NCBI RefSeq assembly: GCF_015752315.1
Contig: NZ_JADOVJ010000001.1
Span: 3,154,501-3,218,500, forward strand
DNA length: 64,000 bases
From: Nocardioides luteus
Lineage (GTDB): Bacteria; Actinomycetota; Actinomycetes; Propionibacteriales; Nocardioidaceae
Direction of reading: 5' to 3'
In this document: positions 48,996-57,746 of the stretch, piece by piece
How the letters are laid out: every line of letters starts with the position of its first letter
Position numbering within the stretch: the first letter of the stretch is position 1
Position numbers and translations under genes: made by a program
Notes under the pieces: generated by a model
Seen by the model: only the letters and a program-made list of their open reading frames with translations
Database searches by the model: none
Told to the model about the DNA's origin: nothing

Positions 48996-50029
48996 CGAGC
49001 GTCCCCGGCATAGCCGACCAGCGGCCCGACGACCTCGAGCGCGACCGTGGCCCCGATGTCGGGGATCCCGGTGCCGGCGACCCGGGCGGTGACGCGTACG
49101 TCATCGCCCAGCCGCACCCGGATGGTGGCATCGTGGCCGAAGAACGAGACCTCCTCCACGACGCCCTTGGTCCCCGAGGTGGCATCGGCCGAGACCTGCA
49201 CCTGCTCGGAGCGTACGACCAGCGTCACCGGGCCGGCGGGCAGCGGCGCCGCGAGCCTGACCTCGCCGAGCGGCGAGTCGGCCCGTCCGTCGGCGGCGAC
49301 CTCGCCGGGAAGCAGCGTCGCCGAGCCGAGGAAGGCGGCGACCCCGGGATGCTCCGGGGTCAGGTAGACGTCCACCGCGGAGCCGACCTGCAGGAAGCGC
49401 CCGGCGGCCATCACGGCCACCTGGTCGGCCAGCGAGAGCGCCTCGCCCTGGTCGTGGGTGACCAGCAGCGCTGCCGCGCCGGCCGTACGCAGCGCCCGCA
49501 CGACCGCACGCCCCGACTCCTCCCGCAGCCCGGCGTCGAGCGAGGAGAACGGCTCGTCGAGGAGCACCAGAGCCGGCCGGGGCGCGAGCGCACGGGCCAC
49601 GGCGACCCGCTGCTGCTGGCCGCCGGAGAGCTCGTGCGGATGCCGGTCGGCCAGCTCCGCGGGCAGCTCGAGCAGCCGGAGCAGCTCGGCCACCCGCGCC
49701 TGCCGCTCGGCCCGGGACACCGAGCGGCCCAGCCCGAAGGCGATGTTGCCGCCGACGTCGAGATGCGGGAAGAGCGCGCCCTCCTGCGGGACATACCCGA
49801 TCCCGCGGCGGCGCGGCGCCAGCCCCGCGACCGAGCGCCCGCCGATGCGGATCTCGCCGGCGCTGGGCGTGATGAACCCGGCCACGCAGCGCAGCAGCGT
49901 GGTCTTGCCGCAGCCGGAGGCTCCGAGCACGGCGGTCACGCCGTCCTCGACGGTCAGGTCGAGCCCGTCGAGCACCTGGCGACGGCCGTATCCGGCGCGC
50001 AGCCCGCTCACCTGCAGTGCCGCGGTCAT
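48992..50029 (-). CDS. Iron ABC transporter ATP-binding protein (FbpC type)
   Basis: A 345-residue ABC ATPase. Walker A GASGCGKTTLL at about residue 36, Q-loop GYVPQEGALFPHLDV, signature LSGGQQQRVAVARAL, Walker B ALVLLDEPFSSLD, and His in LLVTHDQGEALSLAD. A C-terminal TOBE-like domain (about 240-345) is typical of FbpC/PotA-type transporters. With the permease and binding protein it forms a ferric-iron importer. The ATG at 50029 overlaps the permease stop by 4 bases, and its own stop overlaps the synthetase fusion gene by 4 bases. Confidence 0.88.
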   Translation of the reverse strand: MTAALQVSGLRAGYGRRQVLDGLDLTVEDGVTAVLGASGCGKTTLLRCVAGFITPSAGEIRIGGRSVAGLAPRRRGIGYVPQEGALFPHLDVGGNIAFGLGRSVSRAERQARVAELLRLLELPAELADRHPHELSGGQQQRVAVARALAPRPALVLLDEPFSSLDAGLREESGRAVVRALRTAGAAALLVTHDQGEALSLADQVAVMAAGRFLQVGSAVDVYLTPEHPGVAAFLGSATLLPGEVAADGRADSPLGEVRLAAPLPAGPVTLVVRSEQVQVSADATSGTKGVVEEVSFFGHDATIRVRLGDDVRVTARVAGTGIPDIGATVALEVVGPLVGYAGDAR

Positions 50030-51552
50030 CGCGCCTCCCCTCGGGACGAGCGCCCCAGCAGCACCGTCGCCGGGATCGCGAGCAGCACCAGCGCGAGCGC
50101 GTAGGGCGCCGCAGCGCCGTAGGCGACCGCGGAGGCCTCGCTCCAGAACTCGGTGGCCAGGGTCGTGGTGCCGATCGGGGCCAGCAGCAGGGTGGCGGTC
50201 AGCTCGGTCGAGACCGCGAGCGCGACCAGCGCGGTGGCCGTCGCCAGCCCCGGCAGGAGCAGTGGCAGCGTGACCCGCCGCATCGCCCCGGCCCGGCTCT
50301 GGCCCAGGCTCAGCGCGACCTCCTCCAGCCGCGGCGGCACCAGCTCCAGCACCCCGCGCACCGCGACGAGCGCCCGCGGCAGGAACAGGATGACGTACGC
50401 CGCCACCAGCAGCGGCAGGGTCTGGTAGACCCCGGGCAGCCAGCCGATCGCGACCGTCACCAGGGCCAGCGCCACCACGACGCCCGGCAGCGCGCTGGTG
50501 GTGTACGCCGCCCGCTCGACACCCAGCGACCAGCTGGTCCGGTGGCGCACGGCCTCCCAGACGACCGGAAGCGCTGCGGCCGTCGCGACCAGGCCGGCGA
50601 CGGCGGCGAGCGCGATGCTGGTGCCGGCCGCCGGGAGCAGCCGGGACAGGTCGAGCTCGGCCGAGGCGCCTCGGGCCAGCCATCGCACCAGGCTGGCCGC
50701 GGGGAGACCGACGGCCAGTGCCACGAAGGCTCCGAGTCCCACCACGACGGGCGCGGTCCAGCGCCCGAGTCGCGTCCTGGGCGCCGGGCGCGCGGTTCCG
50801 CTGCCGACCCGGGCGCGGTGCGCCGGCCCACGGGCCAGCATCTCCAGGGCGAGCAGCCCGAAGCAGGCCAGCAGCAGCACACTGGCCAGCAGGGTCGCGG
50901 CGGGACCGTTGAAGGCCGTGCCGTACTGCTGCAGGATCGCGGTCGTCAGGGTCGGGTAGTTGAGCAGCTGCAGGGCGCCGTACTCGGCCAGCAGGTGCAG
51001 CCCGACCAGCAGCGCCCCGCCCAGGACGGCCGGGGCGAGGGTCGGCAGCACCACGAGCCGGAAGACCTCCCGCGGCCGTCGGCCGAGCGACGCCGCGACC
51101 TCCTCCAGCGAGGGGTCGAGGCGGCGCAGCGCGGCCACCGTCGGCAGGTAGACCAGCGGGTAGTAGGACAGCGAGACGACGAGCACCGTCCCGGGGTAGG
51201 ACTGCACCGCATGGGTCGTCGCCACCCACGCGTAGCCGTTGACGAAGGCTGGGATGGCCAGCGGCGCGCACAGCGCCCCGTGCCACCACCCGGCCAGGGG
51301 CAGCGAGGTCCGCTCGACCACCCACGCCCCGCAGACCCCGAACACGACGGAGAGCAGGACCCCGGCGACCACCAGCCAACCGGTGTTCCACAGCAGCTCC
51401 CCGATCCGCGGCCGGACCAGGAAGTCGTACGCCTCGGAGGGCTCGACCGATGCGGCCGACCACAGGACGTACCCGACTGGGATCAGGCAGGCGGCGACGA
51501 TCGCGCCGGCCAGCACCGGGACCAGCCACCGCCCGTACCGGACGGTGTCCAA
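50026..51552 (-). CDS. Iron ABC transporter permease (FbpB type, double-domain)
   Basis: A 508-residue membrane protein with about twelve helices in two permease halves, each with a binding-protein-dependent transport EAA motif: EEVAASLGRRPREVFRLVVLPTLAP in the first and EEVALSLGQSRAGAMRRVTLPLLLPG in the second. This fused form is typical of FbpB/SfuB ferric-iron transporters. The best start is a TTG at 51552; no ATG or GTG with a ribosome site fits better. It is 20 bases after the binding-protein gene and overlaps the ATPase gene by 4 bases. Confidence 0.85.
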   Translation of the reverse strand: MDTVRYGRWLVPVLAGAIVAACLIPVGYVLWSAASVEPSEAYDFLVRPRIGELLWNTGWLVVAGVLLSVVFGVCGAWVVERTSLPLAGWWHGALCAPLAIPAFVNGYAWVATTHAVQSYPGTVLVVSLSYYPLVYLPTVAALRRLDPSLEEVAASLGRRPREVFRLVVLPTLAPAVLGGALLVGLHLLAEYGALQLLNYPTLTTAILQQYGTAFNGPAATLLASVLLLACFGLLALEMLARGPAHRARVGSGTARPAPRTRLGRWTAPVVVGLGAFVALAVGLPAASLVRWLARGASAELDLSRLLPAAGTSIALAAVAGLVATAAALPVVWEAVRHRTSWSLGVERAAYTTSALPGVVVALALVTVAIGWLPGVYQTLPLLVAAYVILFLPRALVAVRGVLELVPPRLEEVALSLGQSRAGAMRRVTLPLLLPGLATATALVALAVSTELTATLLLAPIGTTTLATEFWSEASAVAYGAAAPYALALVLLAIPATVLLGRSSRGEAR

Positions 51553-51572
51553 CGTGCCGAGATGCAGGCTGC

Positions 51573-52583
51573 TCAGAGGAAGCCGACTTCCGTCATCATG
51601 TCGACCACCGCGGCGCTGTCGAGGTCGGAGACCGACACGGCGGGCGGCGCGAGCTCGGAGAACTTCTTGACCGGCGGGTCGAGCTGGACCTCGGGGTTGA
51701 GCGGGTACTCCAGCGCGTAGCTGTCGGCCAGGCCCTGCTGGCCGGTCTTGCCGGTCAGGTAGCCGACGAACTTCTCGGCGTCGGACTTGTGCTCGGCCGA
51801 GGCCAGCACACCGGCGCCGGAGACGCTCACGAACGCGCCGGGGTCCTGGTTGCCGAAGAAGTGGAGCTTCGAGTTGTCGCTGACCTCGCCGGACTCGGCC
51901 TGGTCGCGGTACCAGTAGTAGTGGTAGATGATCCCGACCGGCACCTCGCCCGCGTTGACCGACTCCAGCACCACGTTGTTGCCGTCGTAGACGGTGCCGT
52001 TGGCCTTGATCCCCTCCAGCCATGCCTTGGTTGCCGCTTCGCCCTCGGTGGCCAGGACCCCGGCGACGATCGCCTGGAAGTCGGCACCGGTCGGCGAGAA
52101 GGAGACCTTGCCCTTCCACTCCGGCTTGGCCAGGTCGAGCATCGAGGTGGGCAGCTCGGCCTCGGTGATCTCGTCGGTGTTGTAGACCAGCACGGTGGAG
52201 CGGGCCACGAACCCGGTCCAGGCGTTGCTCGTCGGCCGGTACTGCTCCGGGATCGGCGCGGTCACGTCGTCCGGCAGGGTGGCCAGCAGGCCCTCGCGCT
52301 CGACCGCGGCCATCGCCGGGGAGTTCTCGGTGAGGAAGACGTCGGCCGGCGACTTCTCGCCCTCCGCGACGAGCTGGGCGGCCAGCTCGAGGTCCTTGCC
52401 GTTGCGCAGCTCGACGTCGATCCCGGTCTCCTTCTCGAATGCCGGCACCAGCTCTTCCATGAGCTGCTCGTGCTGAGCGTTGTAGACGACGAGGGCGTCG
52501 CCGGAGGAGCAGGAGGTGAGCGTTGCCCCGAGGAGGGCAACCGAGACCGAGACCACAACAGCGGAGAGAGGCTTCACGGCCAT
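51573..52583 (-). CDS. Iron ABC transporter substrate-binding lipoprotein (FbpA type)
   Basis: A 336-residue lipoprotein. The lipobox is TLTSC with lipidated Cys25. ALVVYNAQHEQLMEELVPAF is the FbpA-type N-terminus, and IIYHYYWYRDQAE near residue 215 carries the tyrosine pair that binds Fe(III). It delivers ferric iron to the permease pair downstream. Two overlapping DtxR/IdeR-type boxes lie just upstream (52591-52624), so iron starvation should induce the operon. The ATG at 52583 has GAAAGGATGGCC context. Confidence 0.9.
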   Translation of the reverse strand: MAVKPLSAVVVSVSVALLGATLTSCSSGDALVVYNAQHEQLMEELVPAFEKETGIDVELRNGKDLELAAQLVAEGEKSPADVFLTENSPAMAAVEREGLLATLPDDVTAPIPEQYRPTSNAWTGFVARSTVLVYNTDEITEAELPTSMLDLAKPEWKGKVSFSPTGADFQAIVAGVLATEGEAATKAWLEGIKANGTVYDGNNVVLESVNAGEVPVGIIYHYYWYRDQAESGEVSDNSKLHFFGNQDPGAFVSVSGAGVLASAEHKSDAEKFVGYLTGKTGQQGLADSYALEYPLNPEVQLDPPVKKFSELAPPAVSVSDLDSAAVVDMMTEVGFL

Positions 52584-52590
52584 CCTTTCA

Positions 52591-52624
52591 TTTGGTAAGG
52601 CTGACCTTAGAAAGGTTTACCTAA
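52591..52624 (-). promoter_or_regulatory. Tandem DtxR/IdeR-type iron boxes
   Basis: Two overlapping 19-bp boxes on the minus strand, 15 bp apart: TAAGGTCAGCCTTACCAAA (52591-52609), matching 17 of 19 positions of the degenerate IdeR/DtxR consensus TWAGGTWAGSCTWACCTWA, and a weaker TTAGGTAAACCTTTCTAAG (52606-52624). They lie 8 bases before the FbpA start, so iron-loaded repressor would shut the operon. Confidence 0.78.
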
Positions 52625-52687
52625 GAATGCGAGCGCCAGGGTGCCATGCAGGCGGCTCGCACCAGCTCGCGGGTCGACCTGCATCGG

Positions 52688-52711
52688 TTTTGGCGATGCC
52701 TTATGCCAAAA
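52688..52711. promoter_or_regulatory. Inverted repeat upstream of the NCS1 transporter
   Basis: TTTTGGC-N10-GCCAAAA, perfect arms, 72 bases before the transporter ATG. It suits binding by a LysR or other dimeric regulator; the regulator is not proven. Confidence 0.45.
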
Positions 52712-52783
52712 GGATTCGTTTGCCAGAGGAATGGAGGGGTCACGACCATGGGTGTTGCGCCTCACACCTTTGGAGAATGAAAC

Positions 52784-54175
52784 ATGCCAGACCAACCAGT
52801 CGTCGAGAAGCACACCATCGGCTACGTCCCGCCCGAGGACCGCCATGGCAAGGTGCGCGATCTCTTCACCCTGTGGTTCGGGACGAACATCGCTCCCCTG
52901 CCCGTCGTCACCGGTGCCGCTGGCGTCACCGTCTTCGGCCTCGACCTCTTCTGGTGCCTCGTCGCCATCGTGGTCGGCCACCTCGTCGGCGGCGTCTTCA
53001 TGGCGCTGCACTCGGCCCAGGGCCCGCAGATGGGCATCCCCCAGATGATCCAGAGCCGCGGCCAGTTCGGGTCGTACGGCGCCCTGATCGTCGTGGTGAT
53101 CGCGGCCGTGATGTACCTGGCCTTCTTCGCCTCCAACATCGTCCTCGCCGGCCAGTCGCTGCACGGCATCGCCGAGCCGATCCCGGTCGAGGCCGGCATC
53201 GTCATCGGCGCGCTCGGCTCCGGCCTGATCGCGGTGATCGGCTACAAGGTCATCCACTCGCTCAACAAGATCGCGACCTGGGTCCTCGGCATCGGCATCG
53301 TGCTCGGCACCGTCGCCATCTTCGTCGCCGGCGTGCCCGCGGGCTTCTGGACGCAGGGCGGCTACAGCACCGCCGGCTTCCTCGCCACCGTCTCGCTGGG
53401 TGCGCTGTGGCAGATCGCGTTCGCTCCGTACGTCTCGGACTACTCGCGCTACCTGCCGGCCGGCGTCGGGGTGAAGGCCACCTTCACCGCCACCTACCTC
53501 GGCTGCACCCTCGGCTCCATCCTGCCGTTCGCCTTCGGCGCCATCGTTGCGCTGGCGATGAAGCCGGGCATCGAGGTCATGACCGGCGTCCGGGACACCA
53601 CCGGAGCGTTCGGCACCCCGCTGCTGGTGCTCTTCCTGCTCTCGGTGATCAGCCACAACGCGCTCAACCTCTACGGCACCGTGCTCTCGGTCATCACCTG
53701 CGCGCAGACCTTCGTCGCCACCTGGATCCCGACCGCCCGCAGCCGCGTGGTGCTCTCGCTCGTGGTGATGGCTGCCTCGACGTACTTCGCCATCGGCGTC
53801 TCCGGCAACTTCATCTCGCACTTCGTCGACATCGTGCTCGCGCTGCTCGTGGTGCTGGTGCCGTGGACCGCGATCAACCTGATCGACTTCTACCTGATCC
53901 ACCGCGGCAACTACGACCTCGACTCGATCTTCGCCGCCGACGGCGGCATCTACGGCCGCTTCAACGGCCAGGCGATCCTCGCCTACGTCATCGGCATCAT
54001 CGTCCAGATCCCGTTCATGGCCACGCCGCTCTACACCGGGCCGGTCGCGGACAAGCTCGACGGCGCCGACCTGAGCTGGATCATCGGTCTGGTCGCGACC
54101 GCGCCGATCTACTACCTGCTGGCGCGCGGCCGCAAGCTCGCTCCGAGCGAGGTGGCGCTGGCCCCGCAGGCCTGA
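52784..54175 (+). CDS. NCS1-family purine/cytosine permease-like transporter
   Basis: A 463-residue nucleobase:cation symporter-1 protein with about twelve helices. LWFGTNIAPLPVVTGAAGV near residue 30 and MGIPQMIQSRGQFGSYGALI near 85 are family motifs, followed by VIGYKVIHSLNKIATWVLG and a WTAINLIDFYLIHRGNYD segment in helix 10-loop. Members import cytosine, purines, allantoin, hydantoins or thiamine precursors. The gene is convergent with lysR, whose operon encodes ureide-like or amino-acid hydrolysing enzymes, so the imported compound may be their substrate. Confidence 0.85.
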   Translation: MPDQPVVEKHTIGYVPPEDRHGKVRDLFTLWFGTNIAPLPVVTGAAGVTVFGLDLFWCLVAIVVGHLVGGVFMALHSAQGPQMGIPQMIQSRGQFGSYGALIVVVIAAVMYLAFFASNIVLAGQSLHGIAEPIPVEAGIVIGALGSGLIAVIGYKVIHSLNKIATWVLGIGIVLGTVAIFVAGVPAGFWTQGGYSTAGFLATVSLGALWQIAFAPYVSDYSRYLPAGVGVKATFTATYLGCTLGSILPFAFGAIVALAMKPGIEVMTGVRDTTGAFGTPLLVLFLLSVISHNALNLYGTVLSVITCAQTFVATWIPTARSRVVLSLVVMAASTYFAIGVSGNFISHFVDIVLALLVVLVPWTAINLIDFYLIHRGNYDLDSIFAADGGIYGRFNGQAILAYVIGIIVQIPFMATPLYTGPVADKLDGADLSWIIGLVATAPIYYLLARGRKLAPSEVALAPQA

Positions 54176-54192
54176 GCCACCCGGCACTCCCC

Positions 54193-54226
54193 CGGCGGGA
54201 AGGTCGCGTCAGCGGCCTTCCCGCCG
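54193..54226. terminator. Bidirectional hairpin between the NCS1 and lysR genes
   Basis: Perfect 11-bp arms (CGGCGGGAAGG at 54193-54203, complement at 54216-54226) with a 12-base loop, between convergent genes. The right arm overlaps the last codons of lysR. Confidence 0.65.
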
Positions 54227-55126
54227 CCGTGCTGCACGACCGGAGGAGCGGACGAAGGCCTGGGCGCGGGCGGTGAGGCGCACGCCCTTCATCGAGGCCA
54301 GCACGACCTCGAGAGGCTCGACCGGATCACTGATCTCGAGGGTCACGATCTCGGCACCGTCGTACGTCGTGGAGCTGGCCGGACGCTGGTTGAGCACCGA
54401 CCACCCCTGGCCGTTGGCGACCATCGCACGGATGGTCTCGAAGCCGGCGCTGCGGTGACGGATCTCGGGGCGGAAGCCGGCCGACTCGACCAGCCGCTCG
54501 AAGTACTGGCCGCTGTGCGGCAGGTCGAGGAGCACCATCGGCTCCTTCTCGAGCTCGGCGAGCGCGACCTTCTTGCGGCGCGCCAGCCGGTGCCCCTTGC
54601 CGACGAGGACGTAGGGCGCCGCGACGCCGACCCGGACGTGGTCGATGTCGTCGTCGAGGTCGTAGCCGTACATGAGCGCCAGCTCGCAGCGGCCCGAGCG
54701 CAGCGCGTGCTTGAGCGCCGCGTGCTCGTCCTCGAGGACCGAGACGTGGATGCCCGGGTGGTCCTGCTCGCAGGCGGCCAGCAGCCGCGGCAGCTCGAAC
54801 GGGCCCAGGGTGGTGAAGCAGCCGATGGTGAGGTCGCCGACGAGCGCCTGGCCGGCGGAGCGGGCGACCTCGACCAGCTCGCTGGTGTGCACCAGATAGC
54901 TGCGCAGCTCGCGGTAGAACTCCTCGCCGGCGGCCGTCAGGGTCAGGCCGCGGGCGTGGTGGCGCAGCAGCAGCTGGACGCCGAGCTCCTTCTCGAGCTG
55001 CGCGACGGCTGTCGAGACGGCCGACTGCGAGACCACGAGCTGCCGCGACGCGGCGGTCATGGAGCCCAGCTCCGCAGCCGCGGCGAAGTAGCGCAGCTGG
55101 GTCAGGGTGAAGGACGGCTCGGCCAT
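54209..55126 (-). CDS. LysR-family transcriptional regulator
   Basis: A 305-residue LysR regulator. The winged helix-turn-helix is residues about 6-66 (TLTQLRYFAAAAELGSMTAASRQL, SQSAVSTAVAQLEKELGVQLL); the rest is a periplasmic-binding-protein-like effector domain. The ATG at 55126 gives MAEPSFTLTQL; an ATG at 55135 would add three residues. It follows the aspartase gene by 20 bases, so it is the last gene of the ridA operon, and it may control both that operon and the divergent flavin monooxygenase and the convergent transporter. Confidence 0.82.
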   Translation of the reverse strand: MAEPSFTLTQLRYFAAAAELGSMTAASRQLVVSQSAVSTAVAQLEKELGVQLLLRHHARGLTLTAAGEEFYRELRSYLVHTSELVEVARSAGQALVGDLTIGCFTTLGPFELPRLLAACEQDHPGIHVSVLEDEHAALKHALRSGRCELALMYGYDLDDDIDHVRVGVAAPYVLVGKGHRLARRKKVALAELEKEPMVLLDLPHSGQYFERLVESAGFRPEIRHRSAGFETIRAMVANGQGWSVLNQRPASSTTYDGAEIVTLEISDPVEPLEVVLASMKGVRLTARAQAFVRSSGRAARRREGR

Positions 55127-55146
55127 GCGGGCCATCCTGCCCGAAG

Positions 55147-56586
55147 TCACTCTCGTTTCGCCCCGTTGACGCCGCCCGCGTCGAGGTTCGCGAGCGTCTC
55201 GGGACGCAGCAGCGCGTCGAGGACGGCCGGGTCGAGTCCGCCCGTCGCGAGCGCGAGGTCTCGCACCGCTCCGGCGCCGGCGAGCGCCGCCTTGGCGATC
55301 TCGGCAGACTTCGCGTAGCCGAGCAGCGGGGTCAGCGCGGTGGCGAGACCGGCGTTGGTGGCGGCCGCGGCGGCGAGCTTCGCGGCGTCGACCGTGATCC
55401 CATCGACGCACATCTCCCGCAGCGAGTCGAAGGCGGCGGCGGTCCAGGTGAAGCCCTGGAGCAGACCGTGCGCCATCACCGGCTCGAACGCGTTGAGCTG
55501 GAGCTGGCCGCCCTCGGCCGCCATCGTGACGGTGAGGTCGTTGCCGATCACCCAGAACGCGACCTGGTTGACCATCTCCGGGATGACCGGGTTGACCTTG
55601 CCAGGCATGATGCTCGACCCGGCCTGGCGGGCGGGCAGCCGGAGCTCGCCGAGTCCGGCCTGCGGCCCCGAGCCGAGCAGCCGGAGGTCGTTGCAGATCT
55701 TGGAGGCCTTGACGACGATCCGCTTCAGCACGCTGGAGACCTGCACGAACGCGCCGGTGTCGCTGGTGGCCTCGACGAGGTCACCAGCGCCGACCACCGG
55801 CAGGCCGGTGATCTCGGCCAGGTGCTGGACGGCGAGCCGCGGGTAGTCGGGGTGGGCGGTGATCCCGGTGCCGATCGCGGTCGCGCCGAGGTTGATCTCG
55901 CACAGCAGCACCCGCGAGTCGGCCAGCCGGGCCAGCTCCTCGCGCAGCGTGGTGGCGAAGGCACCGAGCTCCTGGCCGACCGTCATCGGGACGGCGTCCT
56001 GGAGCTGCGTACGTCCGATCTTGGGGACGGCGCGGAACTCGGTCGCCTTGCGGGCGAAGGAGTCGGCCAGCGCCTCGGTCGACTCGGCCAGGCGGTCGAT
56101 CGCGCCGACGAGCGCGAGCCGGACGGCGGTCGGGTAGACGTCGTTGGTCGACTGGCAGCGGTTGACGTGGTCGAGCGGGTGGATCTCGTCGTAGCTGCCG
56201 AACGGCAGGCCGAGGATCTCCAGGGCTCGGTTGGCGACGACCTCGTTGGCGTTCATGTTGGTCGAGGTGCCGGCGCCGCCCTGGATCACGTCGACGACGA
56301 ACTGGTCGTCGAGCGCGCCGTCGCGGACGTCCTGCGCGGCGGCGGCGATGGCGCCGTGGCGGCGGTCGTCGAGGAGGCCGAGCTCGTGGTTGGCCCGGGC
56401 CGCGGCGAGCTTGACCGCGCCGAGGGCGGCGACGAGCGAGCGGTGGCTGCCGACGGTCGTGCCGCTGACCGGGAAGTTCCGCAGCGCGCGGGCGGTGTGG
56501 ACTCCCCAGTAGGCGGTGGCCGGGACCTCGAAGGCGCCGAGCGAGTCGTGCTCGGTGCGGGTGGCCGGGGCGTCGACGGTGGTCAT
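55147..56586 (-). CDS. aspA: Aspartase/fumarase-superfamily lyase (AspA type)
   Basis: A 479-residue lyase. The signature GSSIMPGKVNPV is at residues 323-334 (the mobile loop with the catalytic Ser), GAGTSTNMNANEV near 104 and NRCQSTNDVYPTA near 142 are substrate-binding regions. It matches aspartate ammonia-lyase best, releasing fumarate and ammonia from aspartate; another aminodicarboxylate is possible. The ATG at 56586 overlaps the M20 stop by 4 bases (ATGA). In this operon it likely makes fumarate from an amino acid released by the M20 hydrolase. Confidence 0.8.
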   Translation of the reverse strand: MTTVDAPATRTEHDSLGAFEVPATAYWGVHTARALRNFPVSGTTVGSHRSLVAALGAVKLAAARANHELGLLDDRRHGAIAAAAQDVRDGALDDQFVVDVIQGGAGTSTNMNANEVVANRALEILGLPFGSYDEIHPLDHVNRCQSTNDVYPTAVRLALVGAIDRLAESTEALADSFARKATEFRAVPKIGRTQLQDAVPMTVGQELGAFATTLREELARLADSRVLLCEINLGATAIGTGITAHPDYPRLAVQHLAEITGLPVVGAGDLVEATSDTGAFVQVSSVLKRIVVKASKICNDLRLLGSGPQAGLGELRLPARQAGSSIMPGKVNPVIPEMVNQVAFWVIGNDLTVTMAAEGGQLQLNAFEPVMAHGLLQGFTWTAAAFDSLREMCVDGITVDAAKLAAAAATNAGLATALTPLLGYAKSAEIAKAALAGAGAVRDLALATGGLDPAVLDALLRPETLANLDAGGVNGAKRE

Positions 56587-57746
56587 CGTGCGGTCATCTC
56601 GACAGGCTCGATACAACGCGCCTCCTCGGCGACGTCGAGCGCGGTCCAGGCCAGCCCGGTGGCGGCGTCGAGGAGCGCCTTCTCGGCGTCCCCGCCGACG
56701 CAGTGCGCGGCGAACTCGGGCTGGTGGTTGAGGGCGGTCCCGGAGTTGATCCCGACATAGGGGTGGATCGCCGGAACGACCTGGGAGACGTTGCCCATGT
56801 CGGTGGAGGCCCGGTTCATCCGGCGAGCCGGGGTGCCCGGGTCGAAGACCCGGCCGATCTCCTCGGCATTGCGCCGGTACGCCGCCAGCGCGGGCGCGAA
56901 CGTGCGGAACTCGGCGTACGGCTTGCTCTCCGGCTCGACGGTGAGCGTCGCGCCGGTGGCGAGGGCGCCGGCCTCGAAGCAGCGCCAGACCTTCTCCTCG
57001 GTCTCGGCGAGCTGGGCGAGGCTCTCGGCGCGGACGTACCAGCGGCCCTCGGTGCGGGCCGGGATCGCGTTGGGCGCCTCTCCCCCGTTGGTCATCACGC
57101 CGTGCACCCGCACCGTCGGCGGCAGCTGCTGGCGGAGCAGGCCGATCGCGACCTGGGCGATGGTGAACGCGTCGGCGGCGTTGACGCCCTGCTCGGGATA
57201 GGCGGCGGCGTGGGCGGCCTTGCCGCGATACTCGACGTGCGAGTGCGAGACCGCGAACGGCTCGGCCTCGGCGACATCCACCGGTGCAGGGTGAGCCATC
57301 ATGGCCAGGTCGAGCCCGGCGAAGGCGCCGCGCTCGAGCAGCTCGATCTTGCCGCCGCCACCCTCCTCGGCGGGGGTGCCGTAGACCTCGATCGTCAGCC
57401 CCGCCGCGTCGGCGAGCGGCGCGAGCGCGCGGGCGGCGCCGACGGTGATCGCGGAGATCAGGTTGTGGCCGCAGGCGTGGCCGAGGCCGGGGAGCGCGTC
57501 GTACTCCGCGCACAGGCCGAGCCGGAACGGGCCGCTGCCGAGACTCGCCTGGAACGCGGTCTCCAGGCCGAGGTAGGCCGGGGTCACGGTGAACCCGGCC
57601 TCCTCGAGCGACTCCGCGACCCAGCGCGAGGAGCGGTGCTCCTCCCAGGCGGTCTCGGGGTGGGCGTGCAGCTGCTCGGAGAGCCGGATCAGGCGGTCGG
57701 CGTCGCTGCTGACGGTCGCGGCGGCGTCCTGCTTCGCGGTGGTCAT
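56583..57746 (-). CDS. M20-family metallo-aminohydrolase (AbgB/carboxypeptidase type)
   Basis: A 387-residue M20 peptidase. GLGHACGHNLIS near residue 88 has the metal His-x-Cys-Gly-His motif, TPAEEGGGGKIELLE near 124 the catalytic Glu pair, and the dimerisation lid follows. It resembles aminobenzoyl-glutamate hydrolases and N-acyl-amino-acid amidohydrolases. The ATG at 57746 overlaps the DUF1028 stop by 1 base (TGATG). Its last codons, ARCIEPVEMTAR, are encoded by a copy of the TCGAGCCTGTCGAGATG-type dispersed repeat, so the C-terminal tail probably came from repeat insertion. Confidence 0.82.
   Translation of the reverse strand: MTTAKQDAAATVSSDADRLIRLSEQLHAHPETAWEEHRSSRWVAESLEEAGFTVTPAYLGLETAFQASLGSGPFRLGLCAEYDALPGLGHACGHNLISAITVGAARALAPLADAAGLTIEVYGTPAEEGGGGKIELLERGAFAGLDLAMMAHPAPVDVAEAEPFAVSHSHVEYRGKAAHAAAYPEQGVNAADAFTIAQVAIGLLRQQLPPTVRVHGVMTNGGEAPNAIPARTEGRWYVRAESLAQLAETEEKVWRCFEAGALATGATLTVEPESKPYAEFRTFAPALAAYRRNAEEIGRVFDPGTPARRMNRASTDMGNVSQVVPAIHPYVGINSGTALNHQPEFAAHCVGGDAEKALLDAATGLAWTALDVAEEARCIEPVEMTAR

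Noticed and set aside
46534..49185. 883-codon minus-strand frame overlapping the adenylation-carrier fusion gene
   Set aside because: It is another frame of the same strand, rich in Arg, Gly and Pro as expected for a GC-rich shadow; the fusion gene in the alternative frame has clear domains.
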